64,000 nt of DNA from Bacteroidetes bacterium ADurb.Bin145 (GTDB lineage: Bacteria; Bacteroidota; Bacteroidia; Bacteroidales; VadinHA17). Below the pieces are notes generated by a model. That model did no database searches. It was not told the DNA's origin and saw nothing but the letters and a program-made list of their open reading frames with translations. Both the position numbers and the translations under genes were made by a program. Position 1 is the stretch's first letter; each line of letters opens with the position of its first letter. This document shows, piece after piece, positions 1 through 11,915 of the stretch. The DNA is taken from positions 1-64,000 of the forward strand of contig MWDJ01000013.1 of NCBI GenBank assembly GCA_002070505.1, written 5' to 3'.

Positions 1-24
1 AAAGCAACTGGTTTAACATTATAA

Positions 25-63
25 GTGGTATACTTTTCAACGAGAATGTGGTATACTTTTCAA
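25..63. repeat. Two 16-base direct repeats at the window's left edge
   Basis: The 16-mer GTGGTATACTTTTCAA occurs at 25-40 and again at 48-63, a 23-base period with a 7-base linker. Two or more direct repeats of roughly this length near a terminus are typical of IS21-family ends in Bacteroidota, so a transposase gene may lie just left of the window. No transposase is visible inside it, so the insertion-sequence reading is inference; only the repeat is seen. Confidence 0.5.
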
Positions 64-673
64 TTAATATATACACAAAACTAAACCAGAACACTGTATT
101 TTTGTATATAACAGCTATTTGCAGAAATCTATATCATAATATTATCAAATACTTTTCAGAGAAAATCAAATCATTAAAGCCTACGTTCAGGGTTAAAAAG
201 TTTTTGTTCCGGTTCATTATTTTGCCAGCAAAATGGGTTAAAAGATCAAGACAATACTACCTGAGAGTATATGGTAAGTTAAACATCTCGACCTGACATA
301 CACGCCAGAATTTATTATTGATCAGATTATAAGTTGCTTGGCGACATAGGTAATGTGTGTCCCGTAATTAAAAAATGGAAGAAAATCATATAATTGATGT
401 GGATTTTTATTTGAAATAATGCTCTTTATTGAAATAAAACATGAATACTAATAGCTAAGTCATCACAACCACCTCAAATAAAACTGCAGAATCCTTATTA
501 AAATCAAACATGCGGAATTAAGGGGCCATCGGGAACCGCAGTTTCATCTGCTGTAACGTCACACCAGGAATATCAACCCCGGAGCGGGAGCTAATCTTTA
601 TACACATTTATTACCGTGCTGGTATATGAGAGATTATCTTGAGAGAGCCAGGGATGATGTCCTGTTATATGAT
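64..673. other. AT-rich intergenic region, no supported gene
   Basis: This 600-base stretch is AT-rich for its first 500 bases. It contains an 82-codon open frame (48-296) rich in Ile, Lys, Tyr and Phe that begins inside the direct repeat and matches no family I recognise; I treat it as chance. No tRNA, terminator or convincing promoter is seen. Confidence 0.5.
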
Positions 674-891
674 GGAGATCCCTCACCCACCAGCCGGCGG
701 TTTCGGGATGACATGGTTCTTTTTGTGAAGAGTCGGGGGAATGAGGCGGGGCGTTTTGCTGTAAAGTCAATACAAGATAAAAAATTCATATCAAAACGCC
801 CCGCCTCATTCCCCATAATCCCCTTATTTACAGTGTCATCCCGAATGAGTCAATCCTGAGTTTACGAAGGATTGACGAGTGAGGGATCTCC
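674..891. repeat. Large nested palindromic element
   Basis: Inverted repeats are nested around one centre. The outermost 13-base arms are 674-686 and 879-891 (GGAGATCCCTCAC and its complement). Next are 12-base arms at 702-713 and 834-845. The innermost arms are perfect and 22 bases long, at 736-757 and 793-814, GC-rich with a 35-base loop. The right half holds an extra hairpin (849-857 with 868-876). The element could fold into a long cruciform or RNA hairpin. Short open frames on both strands are by-products of the palindrome. It resembles mobile palindromic intergenic elements (REP or MITE-like), but no second copy lies in this window. Confidence 0.75.
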
Positions 892-967
892 TTCTTTTGG
901 TAGAAAATTTATGAGAGTTGCATATAAAAAATTGCTATTGATAAATCAAATCCGGAAGAAATCTTCA

Positions 968-2179
968 CTAAGCGCTCGGATCTTCGAGAGTTTTTTTTGC
1001 AGGCTTCCGGGAATTGTCTCCTATATATTTTATAAGCTCCCTGACAGATAAAACATCAGTCCTCTCATCCACGGACCATCCTTTTTCTACCGGGGCCACT
1101 ATAAAGATGTGATCTGGCCTGATCGTATCTATGGCGAAACGGTTACCTTTATTAAGCTTTGGCGACAGAGATGACTTGCATTCAATTGCATAAACCCCTT
1201 TTTCTGTTTCAGCTACTATATCAATCTCTGCACCATTGCTCGTTCTGAAGAAGCTGAGATTTACTTCCGGCATGTGGCCTTTTATATTTGTCAGCACAAC
1301 TGATTCCCACAGGCTTCCAAAGACATAGTGTCCGCTTATCTGGTCGAATCCCCTTATCCCCAACAGACGGGCCGTTACTCCTGTATCAGATATATACACT
1401 TTGGGGGCTTTTATTATTCTTTTTCCAAAGTTAGTATGATAAGCTGGTAATATGTCGACCATGAAAGTTCCATTCAGCAGATCTATGTAATTTCTTATGG
1501 TAGTATTACTGACACCCAGCGAATTCCCAAACGAAGAATAATTAATTGTCTGACCGTTATTATGAGCAGTCATCTGCCATAGTCTTCTCATTGTCGAGGG
1601 TGAAAATCCTGACCATAACAAGAGGTCACGTTCCAGGAAAGTGGATATAAAATCATCAAGCCATCCGGCAGAGCTTTGATCATCTTTAGCGAGAAGACTT
1701 CTTGGAAATCCTCCCCTGCATATGTAATCATTCAGGGAATATTTATCCTCTGTTTCAGATAAAAGGAATGGCGTCAGTCTTTTATACGATACCCTTCCTG
1801 CAAGACTTTCGGATGATTGCTGCAACAAATCTCTTGATGCTGACCCAAGTATTAAGAATCTGCCATTCCCCTGCCATTCGTCGCAGAGGCTCCTTATCAA
1901 CGGGAATATCCCTGGGTTACGCTGTATTTCATCCAGTACGATCAGCTTATCCTTCTGCGACTGTAAGAACCATTCGGCATTATCCAGCTTAACAAGATCA
2001 GAAGGTTTTTCAAGGTCAAGGAAAACAGCATTGCTCCTCCTCTTTAATATATTTCTTGCCAGAGTCGATTTTCCACACTGCCTCGGTCCTGTTATTACTG
2101 TCACCGGGTTTTTTTCCAGCGAATCCAGCACCAGATCTTCGAGGTACCTTTTTATATACATAGACATCATATTAACCAT
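968..2179 (-). CDS. AAA-family ATPase with DUF4143 domain
   Basis: A protein of 403 residues of the AAA_14/DUF4143 family, common in anaerobes and archaea but of unsettled function. The N-terminal half is a P-loop ATPase: Walker A GPRQCGKST at residues 31-39 and Walker B VLDEIQ at 81-86. The middle resembles a winged helix. The C-terminal DUF4143 region contains EIDIVAE and AIECKSS, a pattern like the restriction-endonuclease fold (acidic residues plus E-x-K). A nuclease role is inference only. Translation may start at the seventh codon (2161), giving MYIKRYLE, the usual N-terminus of the family. The gene stands alone, flanked by gene-free DNA and the large palindrome, which fits its frequent placement in accessory regions. 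Confidence 0.85.
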   Translation of the reverse strand: MVNMMSMYIKRYLEDLVLDSLEKNPVTVITGPRQCGKSTLARNILKRRSNAVFLDLEKPSDLVKLDNAEWFLQSQKDKLIVLDEIQRNPGIFPLIRSLCDEWQGNGRFLILGSASRDLLQQSSESLAGRVSYKRLTPFLLSETEDKYSLNDYICRGGFPRSLLAKDDQSSAGWLDDFISTFLERDLLLWSGFSPSTMRRLWQMTAHNNGQTINYSSFGNSLGVSNTTIRNYIDLLNGTFMVDILPAYHTNFGKRIIKAPKVYISDTGVTARLLGIRGFDQISGHYVFGSLWESVVLTNIKGHMPEVNLSFFRTSNGAEIDIVAETEKGVYAIECKSSLSPKLNKGNRFAIDTIRPDHIFIVAPVEKGWSVDERTDVLSVRELIKYIGDNSRKPAKKTLEDPSA

Positions 2180-2613
2180 GCAAATATAAATATTATTTTT
2201 TAATTTACATGGTATTTCTTAGATATTTACTCACCAGCTCTATCCGGGGGCCGGAAACCAAATTTCGTTACTTATCTCCTAAAGAGCATGAGTGCACCCT
2301 AGTCTTTAAATACACTTACTGGCTTGCTGATTTTCATGAATCATTTTCGGTGCGCTCTTCCGACATATCAGTATCAGATCCTGTCAATACGAAGGATATT
2401 ACCTTAGGTGAGCTCTCCCTACAAATCGGATCCGTTCATCTCCTGCCATCCGGCGCTTTCCATATTTCCAAATCCTCCCTGAAACATAATTTCAATTATT
2501 CTCCCAAAATTTCAAGTTTTTGAAACATAATTTCTATGTACATGCCTGCTTTCTGTAAGACCTTTGTATTATAGGTGACAAGGTTATTAATCTCTTACCA
2601 AATAGAAAATAAT
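2180..2613. other. Intergenic region with a short direct repeat
   Basis: No gene is supported here. A 104-codon open frame (2209-2523) has no recognisable domain, signal peptide or family resemblance. A 14-base direct repeat, TGAAACATAATTTC, occurs at 2480-2493 and 2521-2534; its meaning is unknown. The region must carry the promoter of the lipoprotein at 2614, but no clear TAnnTTTG box was found. Confidence 0.5.
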
Positions 2614-3192
2614 ATGAAGACTTTAAAGAAGGTTTTATTTTTAATCACAGGAATATGCCTGCTGGTTGCATGTTCTAAATCTGACCACTTCTGGGGTGGT
2701 GAACCATTGGGTAACACCATGAAAAACGGCCCAGTTAAACCAGTCGAAGTAACATTACCTTTTAAAGTAGATCTTGTTGGTGAATATATAGCTGTTTTTC
2801 CGGATCAGGAATGCTGGTCTGAGGAAACACAGTATGACTTTAGAATAATTGTCGATGCTGAGGGTACCGGTACTCACCTTGGAAAAATAACAGGGAACTT
2901 TAACTTTTGTGCCAATTGGAGCACGGGTTTCTACGGGCCAACCGTCACCCATTTCACTGCAGCCAACGGAGACATCTTATTTGTATCATGCCAGGGTCAG
3001 GTAATTGACGGCAGACTTCCCGACCATCCTGAGGATGTAAACAGCTACTGGAAAGATCCGTTTGTAATATTAGGCGGCACCGGACGTTTTGAAGGTGCAA
3101 CCGGAGGAGGTATGACTGACGACTATAACCGTGATTCATATCCGGCCAATTCATTCCACCACTGGAAAGGAACGATTACGTTATTAAAATGA
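2614..3192 (+). CDS. Predicted lipoprotein with GGTGRFEGATG motif
   Basis: An outer-envelope lipoprotein of 192 residues. The chosen ATG at 2614 gives a short basic N-terminus, a hydrophobic stretch and a lipobox LLVAC with the lipidated Cys at residue 20; an in-frame start 39 bases upstream would put a non-signal peptide in front. After the signal the protein is beta-rich and soluble. Near the C-terminus it carries GGTGRFEGATGGG, a motif found in secreted beta-barrel proteins of the allene-oxide-cyclase/DUF3224-like group, where it marks a barrel strand. No catalytic residues are evident and I assign no function. It is monocistronic, ending in a strong hairpin terminator at 3271-3308. Confidence 0.7.
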   Translation: MKTLKKVLFLITGICLLVACSKSDHFWGGEPLGNTMKNGPVKPVEVTLPFKVDLVGEYIAVFPDQECWSEETQYDFRIIVDAEGTGTHLGKITGNFNFCANWSTGFYGPTVTHFTAANGDILFVSCQGQVIDGRLPDHPEDVNSYWKDPFVILGGTGRFEGATGGGMTDDYNRDSYPANSFHHWKGTITLLK

Positions 3193-3270
3193 AAGTGATT
3201 TTTCAAAGATTGGGGTCAGGTTAAATATATCAAAGGATTCATAAGCTTTGATAAAGTTTGGGTTAAATGG

Positions 3271-3308
3271 AAAAGTGAGGCTCCGATCCGACCTCACTTT
3301 TTTTTATC
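3271..3308 (+). terminator. Intrinsic terminator after the lipoprotein gene
   Basis: A perfect 10-base stem (3271-3280 with 3292-3301, AAAAGTGAGG and its complement) closes an 11-base loop and runs into T residues to 3306. It lies 79 bases after the lipoprotein stop codon. Confidence 0.8.
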
Positions 3309-3328
3309 TCCTCATCTCCCCCTCACCC

Positions 3329-3362
3329 CTTCAACTTTTCAACGCTTCAACCCTTCAACCTT
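3329..3362. repeat. TTCAAC-type low-complexity tract
   Basis: Degenerate repeats of a unit like CGCTTCAAC or CCCTTCAAC. A related tract lies at 6767-6830, so this is a dispersed intergenic motif, not a coding sequence. Confidence 0.6.
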
Positions 3363-3419
3363 CCTCTTGGCGGAACTGCATTTCTTCTTTCATTGTCTTC
3401 AACTTTACCTCCCCCTTCC

Positions 3420-3450
3420 TTGACTTTAATCCGATAATAGCGTAAATTTG
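3420..3450 (+). promoter_or_regulatory. Bacteroidota-type promoter for the TIR/TPR gene
   Basis: A TTG (3420-3422) stands 20 bases before TAAATTTG (3443-3450). This fits the -33 TTTG/TTG and -7 TAnnTTTG pattern of primary-sigma promoters in Bacteroidota. Transcription would begin near 3457, about 46 bases before the ATG at 3503. Confidence 0.55.
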
Positions 3451-3502
3451 ATTGAAATACAGGACGAAACCTGAATATTAACCTTTCTAACCTCTTAACA
3501 TT

Positions 3503-5692
3503 ATGGCAAGTATTATCCCCGGTTATGAATACGACATCTTCATCAGCTACCGCCAGAAAGACAATAAGTATGATGGCTGGGTGACAGAGTTTATCGACCA
3601 CCTGAAAAGGGAAATAGAGGCTACTTTTAAAGAAGACGTCTCAATCTATTTCGATGAGAACCCGCATGATGGACTTCTGGAGATCCATAATGTTGATAAA
3701 AGCCTTGAATCGAAGCTGAAATCTCTCATTTTCATGCCTGTTATCTCGCAGACTTATTGCGATCCGAAGAGCTTTGCGTGGCAGAATGAGTTTGTAGAAT
3801 TCAATAAAATGGCCTCGGCAGATCAGATTGGAAGGGATATAAAACTTCCGTCCGGAAATGTATGCAGCAGGATAATCCCGATAAAGATCCACGATCTCGA
3901 TGCTGCAGATACCGAACTGCTGGAAAATGAGATGGGCTGCAGACTCCGGTCTATCGACTTTATCTATTCCAGCGCCGGTGTCAACAGACCTCTTAAACCC
4001 GACGACAATCCCGATAAAAACCTGAACAGGACCTATTACCGAGATCAGATAAACAAAGTTGCCAACGCAGTCAAGGATGTAATTTACGGCCTTCATCCTG
4101 ATGAGAAAAAGAGAACCACCAAGTCATACAGAACGAGGGCACAGGAAGGCTACATTCATGAGCAGCAGAGATCGGTAGCCGAAGTTTTTGCCCCTCCAAA
4201 AAGATTACCCGGTAAATTGATGGTCCCAATTGTCCTGGGATTAGCTATAATAGTGGCAATGATATTCCTGATCCCAAAACTGACACAAAAAGCAGGCGAA
4301 AAAAAGTCATACGACGACACGATTAAAAAGGCAATAGCCGTCATGCCTGTTTCGAACTTTACCGGAAATCCTGACCTGGATTATATAGCATCAGGAATCC
4401 AGGACGCTTTATGCGGCCAGTTAGGTCAGCTGAGTAATCTTATTGTAAGACCCAGGGCGTCAACATTGCAGTTTAAAGACAGCGAAGAACCGGTCCAGCA
4501 AATAGCAAAAAAACTCAGTGTTAATAATATTGTCGAATCTTCAATAAAGGGAACTGAGGATAACCTTCAGATTGAAGTCAAATTGATTGAAGCTTTCCCT
4601 GGAGAAAAATATATCTGGGCCTCTGTGTTCAATCAGGACTGGACGAGTATAACAAATACATACAGTGAAATAGTGCGTCGCATAATGGACGGTATTCAAA
4701 TCAAGATTCTGCCTCAGGATGAGAACAAACTGGCAAAGAAGAAGGGTCACAATCCCGAAATACTTAAAGCGTATGACAGGGGAATTTACTTTATGAACAA
4801 AAGGACAGCGGAGGATTTTGAAAAAGGAGTTAAATGTTTTAATGAAGCTATTGGAATTGACCCTGCAGATCCTTTACCGTACCTTGGACTGGCAATCGGG
4901 TACGGAACAGCCGGGCATACTTCTGCCGTATCGCAGGATGCAAAAAGCAGGGCAAGAGGTTATGCTTTAAAAGCACTCTCTCTCGATTCAGCCCTTGCTG
5001 ATGCCTATGTAGTTCTGGCTGAACAGTATCTGTATACCGACTGGGATTTCCCGGCAACGGAGAAAGCACTAAAACGTGCAATGGAAATAAATCCAAATAT
5101 ACCATCAGTTCATTATACATACGGATGGTACCTGGCCCTTTGCAACAAAATTGATGAGGCCGTTGCAGAAATGAAAAAAGCTGTTGAGATCGATCCTACC
5201 GATCAGGTCAGCCAGGGTTATTTAGCCTGGTTACACCTTTACTTTGGACATTTTGAGCATGCATTAGCTGAAGCGCAAAAATTACTTCAACTCCCCACTG
5301 ACAGCACTCTCGGACTTTTCCTCATTGGATCAGCATATTCAGAAATGGGAATGCATTACGAAGCCATCGAAACTCATAAGAAGGGCCTGGCTATAAGCCC
5401 CGGATACGAAAGTGGACTGGCCATTGCTTATGTCAGAGCAAATCAGAAAGACAAAGCCCTGGAAGTGGTAGCAGAGATGGAAAAAAGCCGCGACTATTGG
5501 TGGTATGCCTGGGGATTGGCAGAAGTATATGCTACACTCGGAGAAAAGAAAAAGGCTATCGATTGTCTTGAAATAGTATATAAAAACCGTGGAGATTTTA
5601 TGCCATGGGTCAAAGCAGATTTCTATTTTAAACCATTGCTTAAAGAACCTGGATTTATTGACATAACAAACAGATTAAAACTTCCAGCCTAA
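3503..5692 (+). CDS. TIR-domain / TM / TolB-like / TPR protein
   Basis: A protein of 729 residues with four recognisable parts. Residues 8-110 form a TIR-like domain (YDIFISYR start; FAWQNEFVEF resembles the W-x-x-E helix holding the catalytic Glu of NADase TIRs). A transmembrane helix lies near residues 238-257. Residues 275-395 resemble the FlgO/TolB N-terminal fold seen before TPRs in adenylate-cyclase-like proteins (AIAVMPVSNFTG, DYIASGIQDAL). The rest, 410-720, is tetratricopeptide repeats. The topology suggests a cytoplasmic TIR linked across the inner membrane to a periplasmic TolB-like/TPR sensor, which is inference. It could be a signalling receptor or a defence effector. A good promoter precedes it; the DUF3267 gene follows closely. 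Confidence 0.8.
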   Translation: MASIIPGYEYDIFISYRQKDNKYDGWVTEFIDHLKREIEATFKEDVSIYFDENPHDGLLEIHNVDKSLESKLKSLIFMPVISQTYCDPKSFAWQNEFVEFNKMASADQIGRDIKLPSGNVCSRIIPIKIHDLDAADTELLENEMGCRLRSIDFIYSSAGVNRPLKPDDNPDKNLNRTYYRDQINKVANAVKDVIYGLHPDEKKRTTKSYRTRAQEGYIHEQQRSVAEVFAPPKRLPGKLMVPIVLGLAIIVAMIFLIPKLTQKAGEKKSYDDTIKKAIAVMPVSNFTGNPDLDYIASGIQDALCGQLGQLSNLIVRPRASTLQFKDSEEPVQQIAKKLSVNNIVESSIKGTEDNLQIEVKLIEAFPGEKYIWASVFNQDWTSITNTYSEIVRRIMDGIQIKILPQDENKLAKKKGHNPEILKAYDRGIYFMNKRTAEDFEKGVKCFNEAIGIDPADPLPYLGLAIGYGTAGHTSAVSQDAKSRARGYALKALSLDSALADAYVVLAEQYLYTDWDFPATEKALKRAMEINPNIPSVHYTYGWYLALCNKIDEAVAEMKKAVEIDPTDQVSQGYLAWLHLYFGHFEHALAEAQKLLQLPTDSTLGLFLIGSAYSEMGMHYEAIETHKKGLAISPGYESGLAIAYVRANQKDKALEVVAEMEKSRDYWWYAWGLAEVYATLGEKKKAIDCLEIVYKNRGDFMPWVKADFYFKPLLKEPGFIDITNRLKLPA

Positions 5693-5766
5693 GGTTTTAT
5701 GAATTTTTTATCTTAATTCATTTGTTTTCCTTTCTCAAAAAGCTAGTTTTGAGAAAAGGTTTATCA

Positions 5767-6387
5767 ATGGCATTACAGGTAGAGGATCTGGAAGATCAGT
5801 CTAAATACAGGCAGATACAAAAAGTGCCCTATGATGAGCTGATAACTTTTGTCCTTGAATATCTGAAACGCAGAACAGGTCTGATGGTTTTCTTCTGGTC
5901 GGTGTGCATTGTGCTTATCGGACTTGCATTGACTATCAGAATAAACATTGCCGGATATTTTCCCTTAAAGAATATTATGATTCACAGCCTTCTCGGCCTT
6001 GTTGTTTTCCCTGTAATCATAATACCGGTTCATGAATTCTTTCATATTATCCCCTTCTGGATAATCGGAGCAAAAAGGATAAGGATCGGCATGGACCTTA
6101 AACAGTATATGTTCTATGTGACAGCCCACAAACATGTTGTTCCTGACAGTCAGTTCAGGCTCATAGGTTTTTTCCCGTTTTTAATTATCAGTGCCTGTCT
6201 GATAGTTCTTATACTTTTCCTGCCGGGTTTATGGAAATGGAGCTTTTCACTTCTTCTTTTCGTGCATACCACTATGTGCGCCGGCGATTTTGCCATGATG
6301 AATTTCTTCAGACTCAACAGAAAAAAGAAACTTTACACCTGGGACGATGCTGATAAGAAGATCGCTTATTTTTATGAGGAGATATGA
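5767..6387 (+). CDS. DUF3267 membrane protein, putative zincin metalloprotease
   Basis: A membrane protein of about 207 residues of the DUF3267 family. It has four or five hydrophobic segments, and HEFFH, a zincin-type HExxH motif, follows the second one, as in the putative zincin peptidases of this family. Substrate unknown. I prefer the ATG at 5767, preceded by a purine-rich GAGAAAAGG; an in-frame TTG at 5722 would add 15 residues (starting MFSFLKK). It lies shortly downstream of the TIR/TPR gene with no terminator visible between them, so the two may be cotranscribed. Confidence 0.7.
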   Translation: MALQVEDLEDQSKYRQIQKVPYDELITFVLEYLKRRTGLMVFFWSVCIVLIGLALTIRINIAGYFPLKNIMIHSLLGLVVFPVIIIPVHEFFHIIPFWIIGAKRIRIGMDLKQYMFYVTAHKHVVPDSQFRLIGFFPFLIISACLIVLILFLPGLWKWSFSLLLFVHTTMCAGDFAMMNFFRLNRKKKLYTWDDADKKIAYFYEEI

Positions 6388-6644
6388 TTGGGGGTGCAAG
6401 GTGCAAGTTGCTCGGAGCACAGCGACGATTCCGCGCAGAAAAGGGTGCAGGGGGCAGTGAGACGAGGAACGTAGTTGGACGAACGGAGTGAGGAAATCCA
6501 GAGTATCGGAAAACCAAGTTCCGCGCCAGCGAAAGGGAGCGGTGAGTTATGAGTAGTGAGTTTACTGATGAGGAAAATCTGCGATAATCTGCGCTCCCCA
6601 TAACTATCGGGACTGCGTGAAATAAAAAACTTACCAGATTTTCC
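6388..6644. other. Convergent intergenic region, G-rich low-complexity start
   Basis: No gene is supported. The first 80 bases hold purine-rich repeats of GTGCAAG/GTGCAGG type directly after the DUF3267 stop codon. A minus-strand open frame of 95 codons crossing this region is rich in Ser and Arg, matches no family and runs into the DUF3267 gene. Confidence 0.5.
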
Positions 6645-6728
6645 GACTCTAAAACTCTAAGACCAGAAGACTAGGGGACTAGAAGACCATAAGACTATAA
6701 GACTAGAAGACTAGAAGACTAAAAACTA
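6645..6728. repeat. AGAAGACTAG degenerate tandem repeat
   Basis: About eight imperfect copies of a roughly 10-base unit, AGAAGACTAG (variants AGAAGACCAT, AAGACTATAA, AGGGGACTAG), run head to tail between two convergent genes. Neither the even unit length nor the base bias fits a coding sequence or a CRISPR array. Confidence 0.75.
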
Positions 6729-6766
6729 CTATAATGAAAAAACTAAGGTTAATCCTATTCCTGCTC

Positions 6767-6830
6767 GTTCAACCCTTTCAACTTTGAAACGCTTCAATAT
6801 TTCAAAGTTCTAATCTTTTCAACGCTTAAA
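6767..6830. repeat. TTCAAC-type tract with inverted repeat
   Basis: A second copy of the TTCAAC-type low-complexity tract of 3329-3362. It includes a perfect 10-base inverted repeat (6780-6789 with 6800-6809, AACTTTGAAA and its complement). It sits just downstream of the GH2 stop codon but has no T-run, so it is a weak terminator candidate at best. Confidence 0.5.
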
Positions 6831-6836
6831 CTTTCT

Positions 6837-10076
<3,240 letters not shown>

Positions 10077-10113
10077 TTAATCTTTCTTATCTGGTCCGGA
10101 CTTGCATTCAACA

Positions 10114-11784
10114 TCAGAACAGACCGGATATTTTTCCTGAACCATCAATATCGATCTTTTCGGCAGAAGGAATATTTGGAAGTCCGGGCATTCTCATTAT
10201 CGTTCCGGCAATCGGAACGATGAATCCGGCTCCCGACGAAAGCTCCACTTCCCTTATCTTTATTGTGAAGCCTTTCGGACATCCTCTTACGTTTGGATCG
10301 TCTGAAAGAGATTTCTGGGTTTTAGCTATACAAACAGCAAGGTTTCCGAGGCCCAGTTTTTCTATTTTTTCAAGCTTGGTTTTTGCCTTGACAGTATATT
10401 CTACATGATCCGCCCCGTACATCTTTTTGCAGATAGTTTCAATTTTCTCTTCAAATGTCCACGACAGATCGTAGAGTGGTTTAAAGCAATCCGGACAGCC
10501 GGTAACAGAATCAAGGACTTTTTCAGCCAGTTCGATAGCCCCCTTCCCCCCTTTTGCCCACGCTTCATTAACTGCCACCTGAACATTTTGTGATTTACAG
10601 TATCGCACAAGCAGGTCAAGTTCTGCGTCAGTGTCTGATTCGAACCTGTTAATAGAAACAACCGGATTGAATCCGAAATACTTCATATTTTCAATATGCT
10701 TATTAAGGTTATCAAAGCCCTTTTGCAAAGCATCCGTATCTTCATTCTGGAGCGATGATAATTTCGCTCCTCCATGATATTTTAAAGCTCTCACGGTTGC
10801 AACAATTACAACCGCATGGGTTTTAAGGTTTCCGAACTGGGATTTAATATCGAAAAATTTCTCTGCTCCCAGTTCACTTGCAAAACCTGCTTCAGTAACA
10901 ACAATATCACTTAATGAAAGCCCGGTCTTTGTGGCAATTATCGAGTTAGTTCCCTGTGCAATGTTTGCGAAAGGTCCCCCGTGAATCAAGGCAGGTGTTC
11001 CTTCCAGTGTCTGGACAAGATTTGGTTTGATAGCATCCTTAAGAAGAGCTGCCATTGCGCCCTGTGCATTAAGATCGCGTGCGAATACCGGTTTATCGGA
11101 ATAGGTATAACCAACAAAGATATTACCAAGCCTTTTCTTAAGGTCAGTCAGATCCTGTGCCATGCATAATGTTGCCATTACCTCAGATGCTGCTGTAATC
11201 TCGAATCCCGATTGTCTGGGTACACCTTCAGTCGTTCCCCCCAGACCGATAACTATATCCCTGAGTGACCTTTCATTCATATCCATCACCCTTTTCCATT
11301 CGATGGTCCTGGGGTCAATACCAAGATTACCCTCTTTTAGCTGTATATTATTGTCTATCAATGCAGCAAGCAGATTATGTGCTTTTTCAACTGCTGAGAT
11401 ATCTCCGGTAAAATGAAGATTTATATCTTCCATTGGGATAACCTGGGAATATCCGCCTCCTGCAGCACCGCCTTTTATACCAAATACAGGGCCGAGCGAC
11501 GGTTCACGAAGCACAACTGTCGCCTTCTTCCCGAGAAGGTTAAGACCCTGAGCCAATCCGATCGATGTTGTTGTCTTCCCTTCACCTGCCGGTGTAGGGG
11601 TAATTGCCGTAACAAGGATCAACTTTGCCCTTTTTATCTTTTCTTCGTCAATGAAATGTAACGGGATCTTTGCCTTGAACTTCCCATATAACTCCAGTTC
11701 GTCACGGGGTATGCCAAGCTTGTCAGCTATCTTGACAATAGGCTGTATTTTAGCCTCCTGCGCGATCTCTATATCTTTTTTCAT
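10114..11784 (-). CDS. fhs: Formate-tetrahydrofolate ligase
   Basis: ATP-dependent ligase that joins formate to tetrahydrofolate to give 10-formyl-H4folate, the entry step of the folate one-carbon pathway. The 556-residue length is typical. The P-loop TPTPAGEGKTT lies at residues 62-72, and the conserved blocks REPSLGPVFGIKGGAAGGGYSQ (in part), FTGDISAV and HGGPFANIAQG are present. The protein is cytoplasmic and normally a homotetramer. It faces the divergent dienelactone hydrolase gene across 131 bases. It supplies the formyl end of the folate branch whose methyl end is handled by the corrinoid operon at 59493-63296. Fhs is widespread in anaerobes and does not by itself imply acetogenesis. 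Confidence 0.97.
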   Translation of the reverse strand: MKKDIEIAQEAKIQPIVKIADKLGIPRDELELYGKFKAKIPLHFIDEEKIKRAKLILVTAITPTPAGEGKTTTSIGLAQGLNLLGKKATVVLREPSLGPVFGIKGGAAGGGYSQVIPMEDINLHFTGDISAVEKAHNLLAALIDNNIQLKEGNLGIDPRTIEWKRVMDMNERSLRDIVIGLGGTTEGVPRQSGFEITAASEVMATLCMAQDLTDLKKRLGNIFVGYTYSDKPVFARDLNAQGAMAALLKDAIKPNLVQTLEGTPALIHGGPFANIAQGTNSIIATKTGLSLSDIVVTEAGFASELGAEKFFDIKSQFGNLKTHAVVIVATVRALKYHGGAKLSSLQNEDTDALQKGFDNLNKHIENMKYFGFNPVVSINRFESDTDAELDLLVRYCKSQNVQVAVNEAWAKGGKGAIELAEKVLDSVTGCPDCFKPLYDLSWTFEEKIETICKKMYGADHVEYTVKAKTKLEKIEKLGLGNLAVCIAKTQKSLSDDPNVRGCPKGFTIKIREVELSSGAGFIVPIAGTIMRMPGLPNIPSAEKIDIDGSGKISGLF

Positions 11785-11915
11785 AAATGAGTAATAATAT
11801 CAAAACCGGATAAAAAAAATATCTGATACTTAACCTTTAAATTTAGTGAGTTTTATTTCTTTTTTTGTTAAATTGGGTCAGATATAAATTTAAACAATAA
11901 AATAATTACGGATCC

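Noticed and set aside
48-296. 82-codon open frame at the left edge
   Set aside because: Low-complexity AT-rich composition, starts inside a direct repeat and has no family resemblance.
626-859. Overlapping open frames on both strands within the palindrome
   Set aside because: They mirror each other because the DNA is palindromic; no protein features.
2209-2523. 104-codon open frame
   Set aside because: No domain, no signal peptide and no ribosome-binding context; most likely chance.
6645-6728. Possible CRISPR array
   Set aside because: Units of about 10 bases with no spacers and no cas genes; it is a degenerate tandem repeat.
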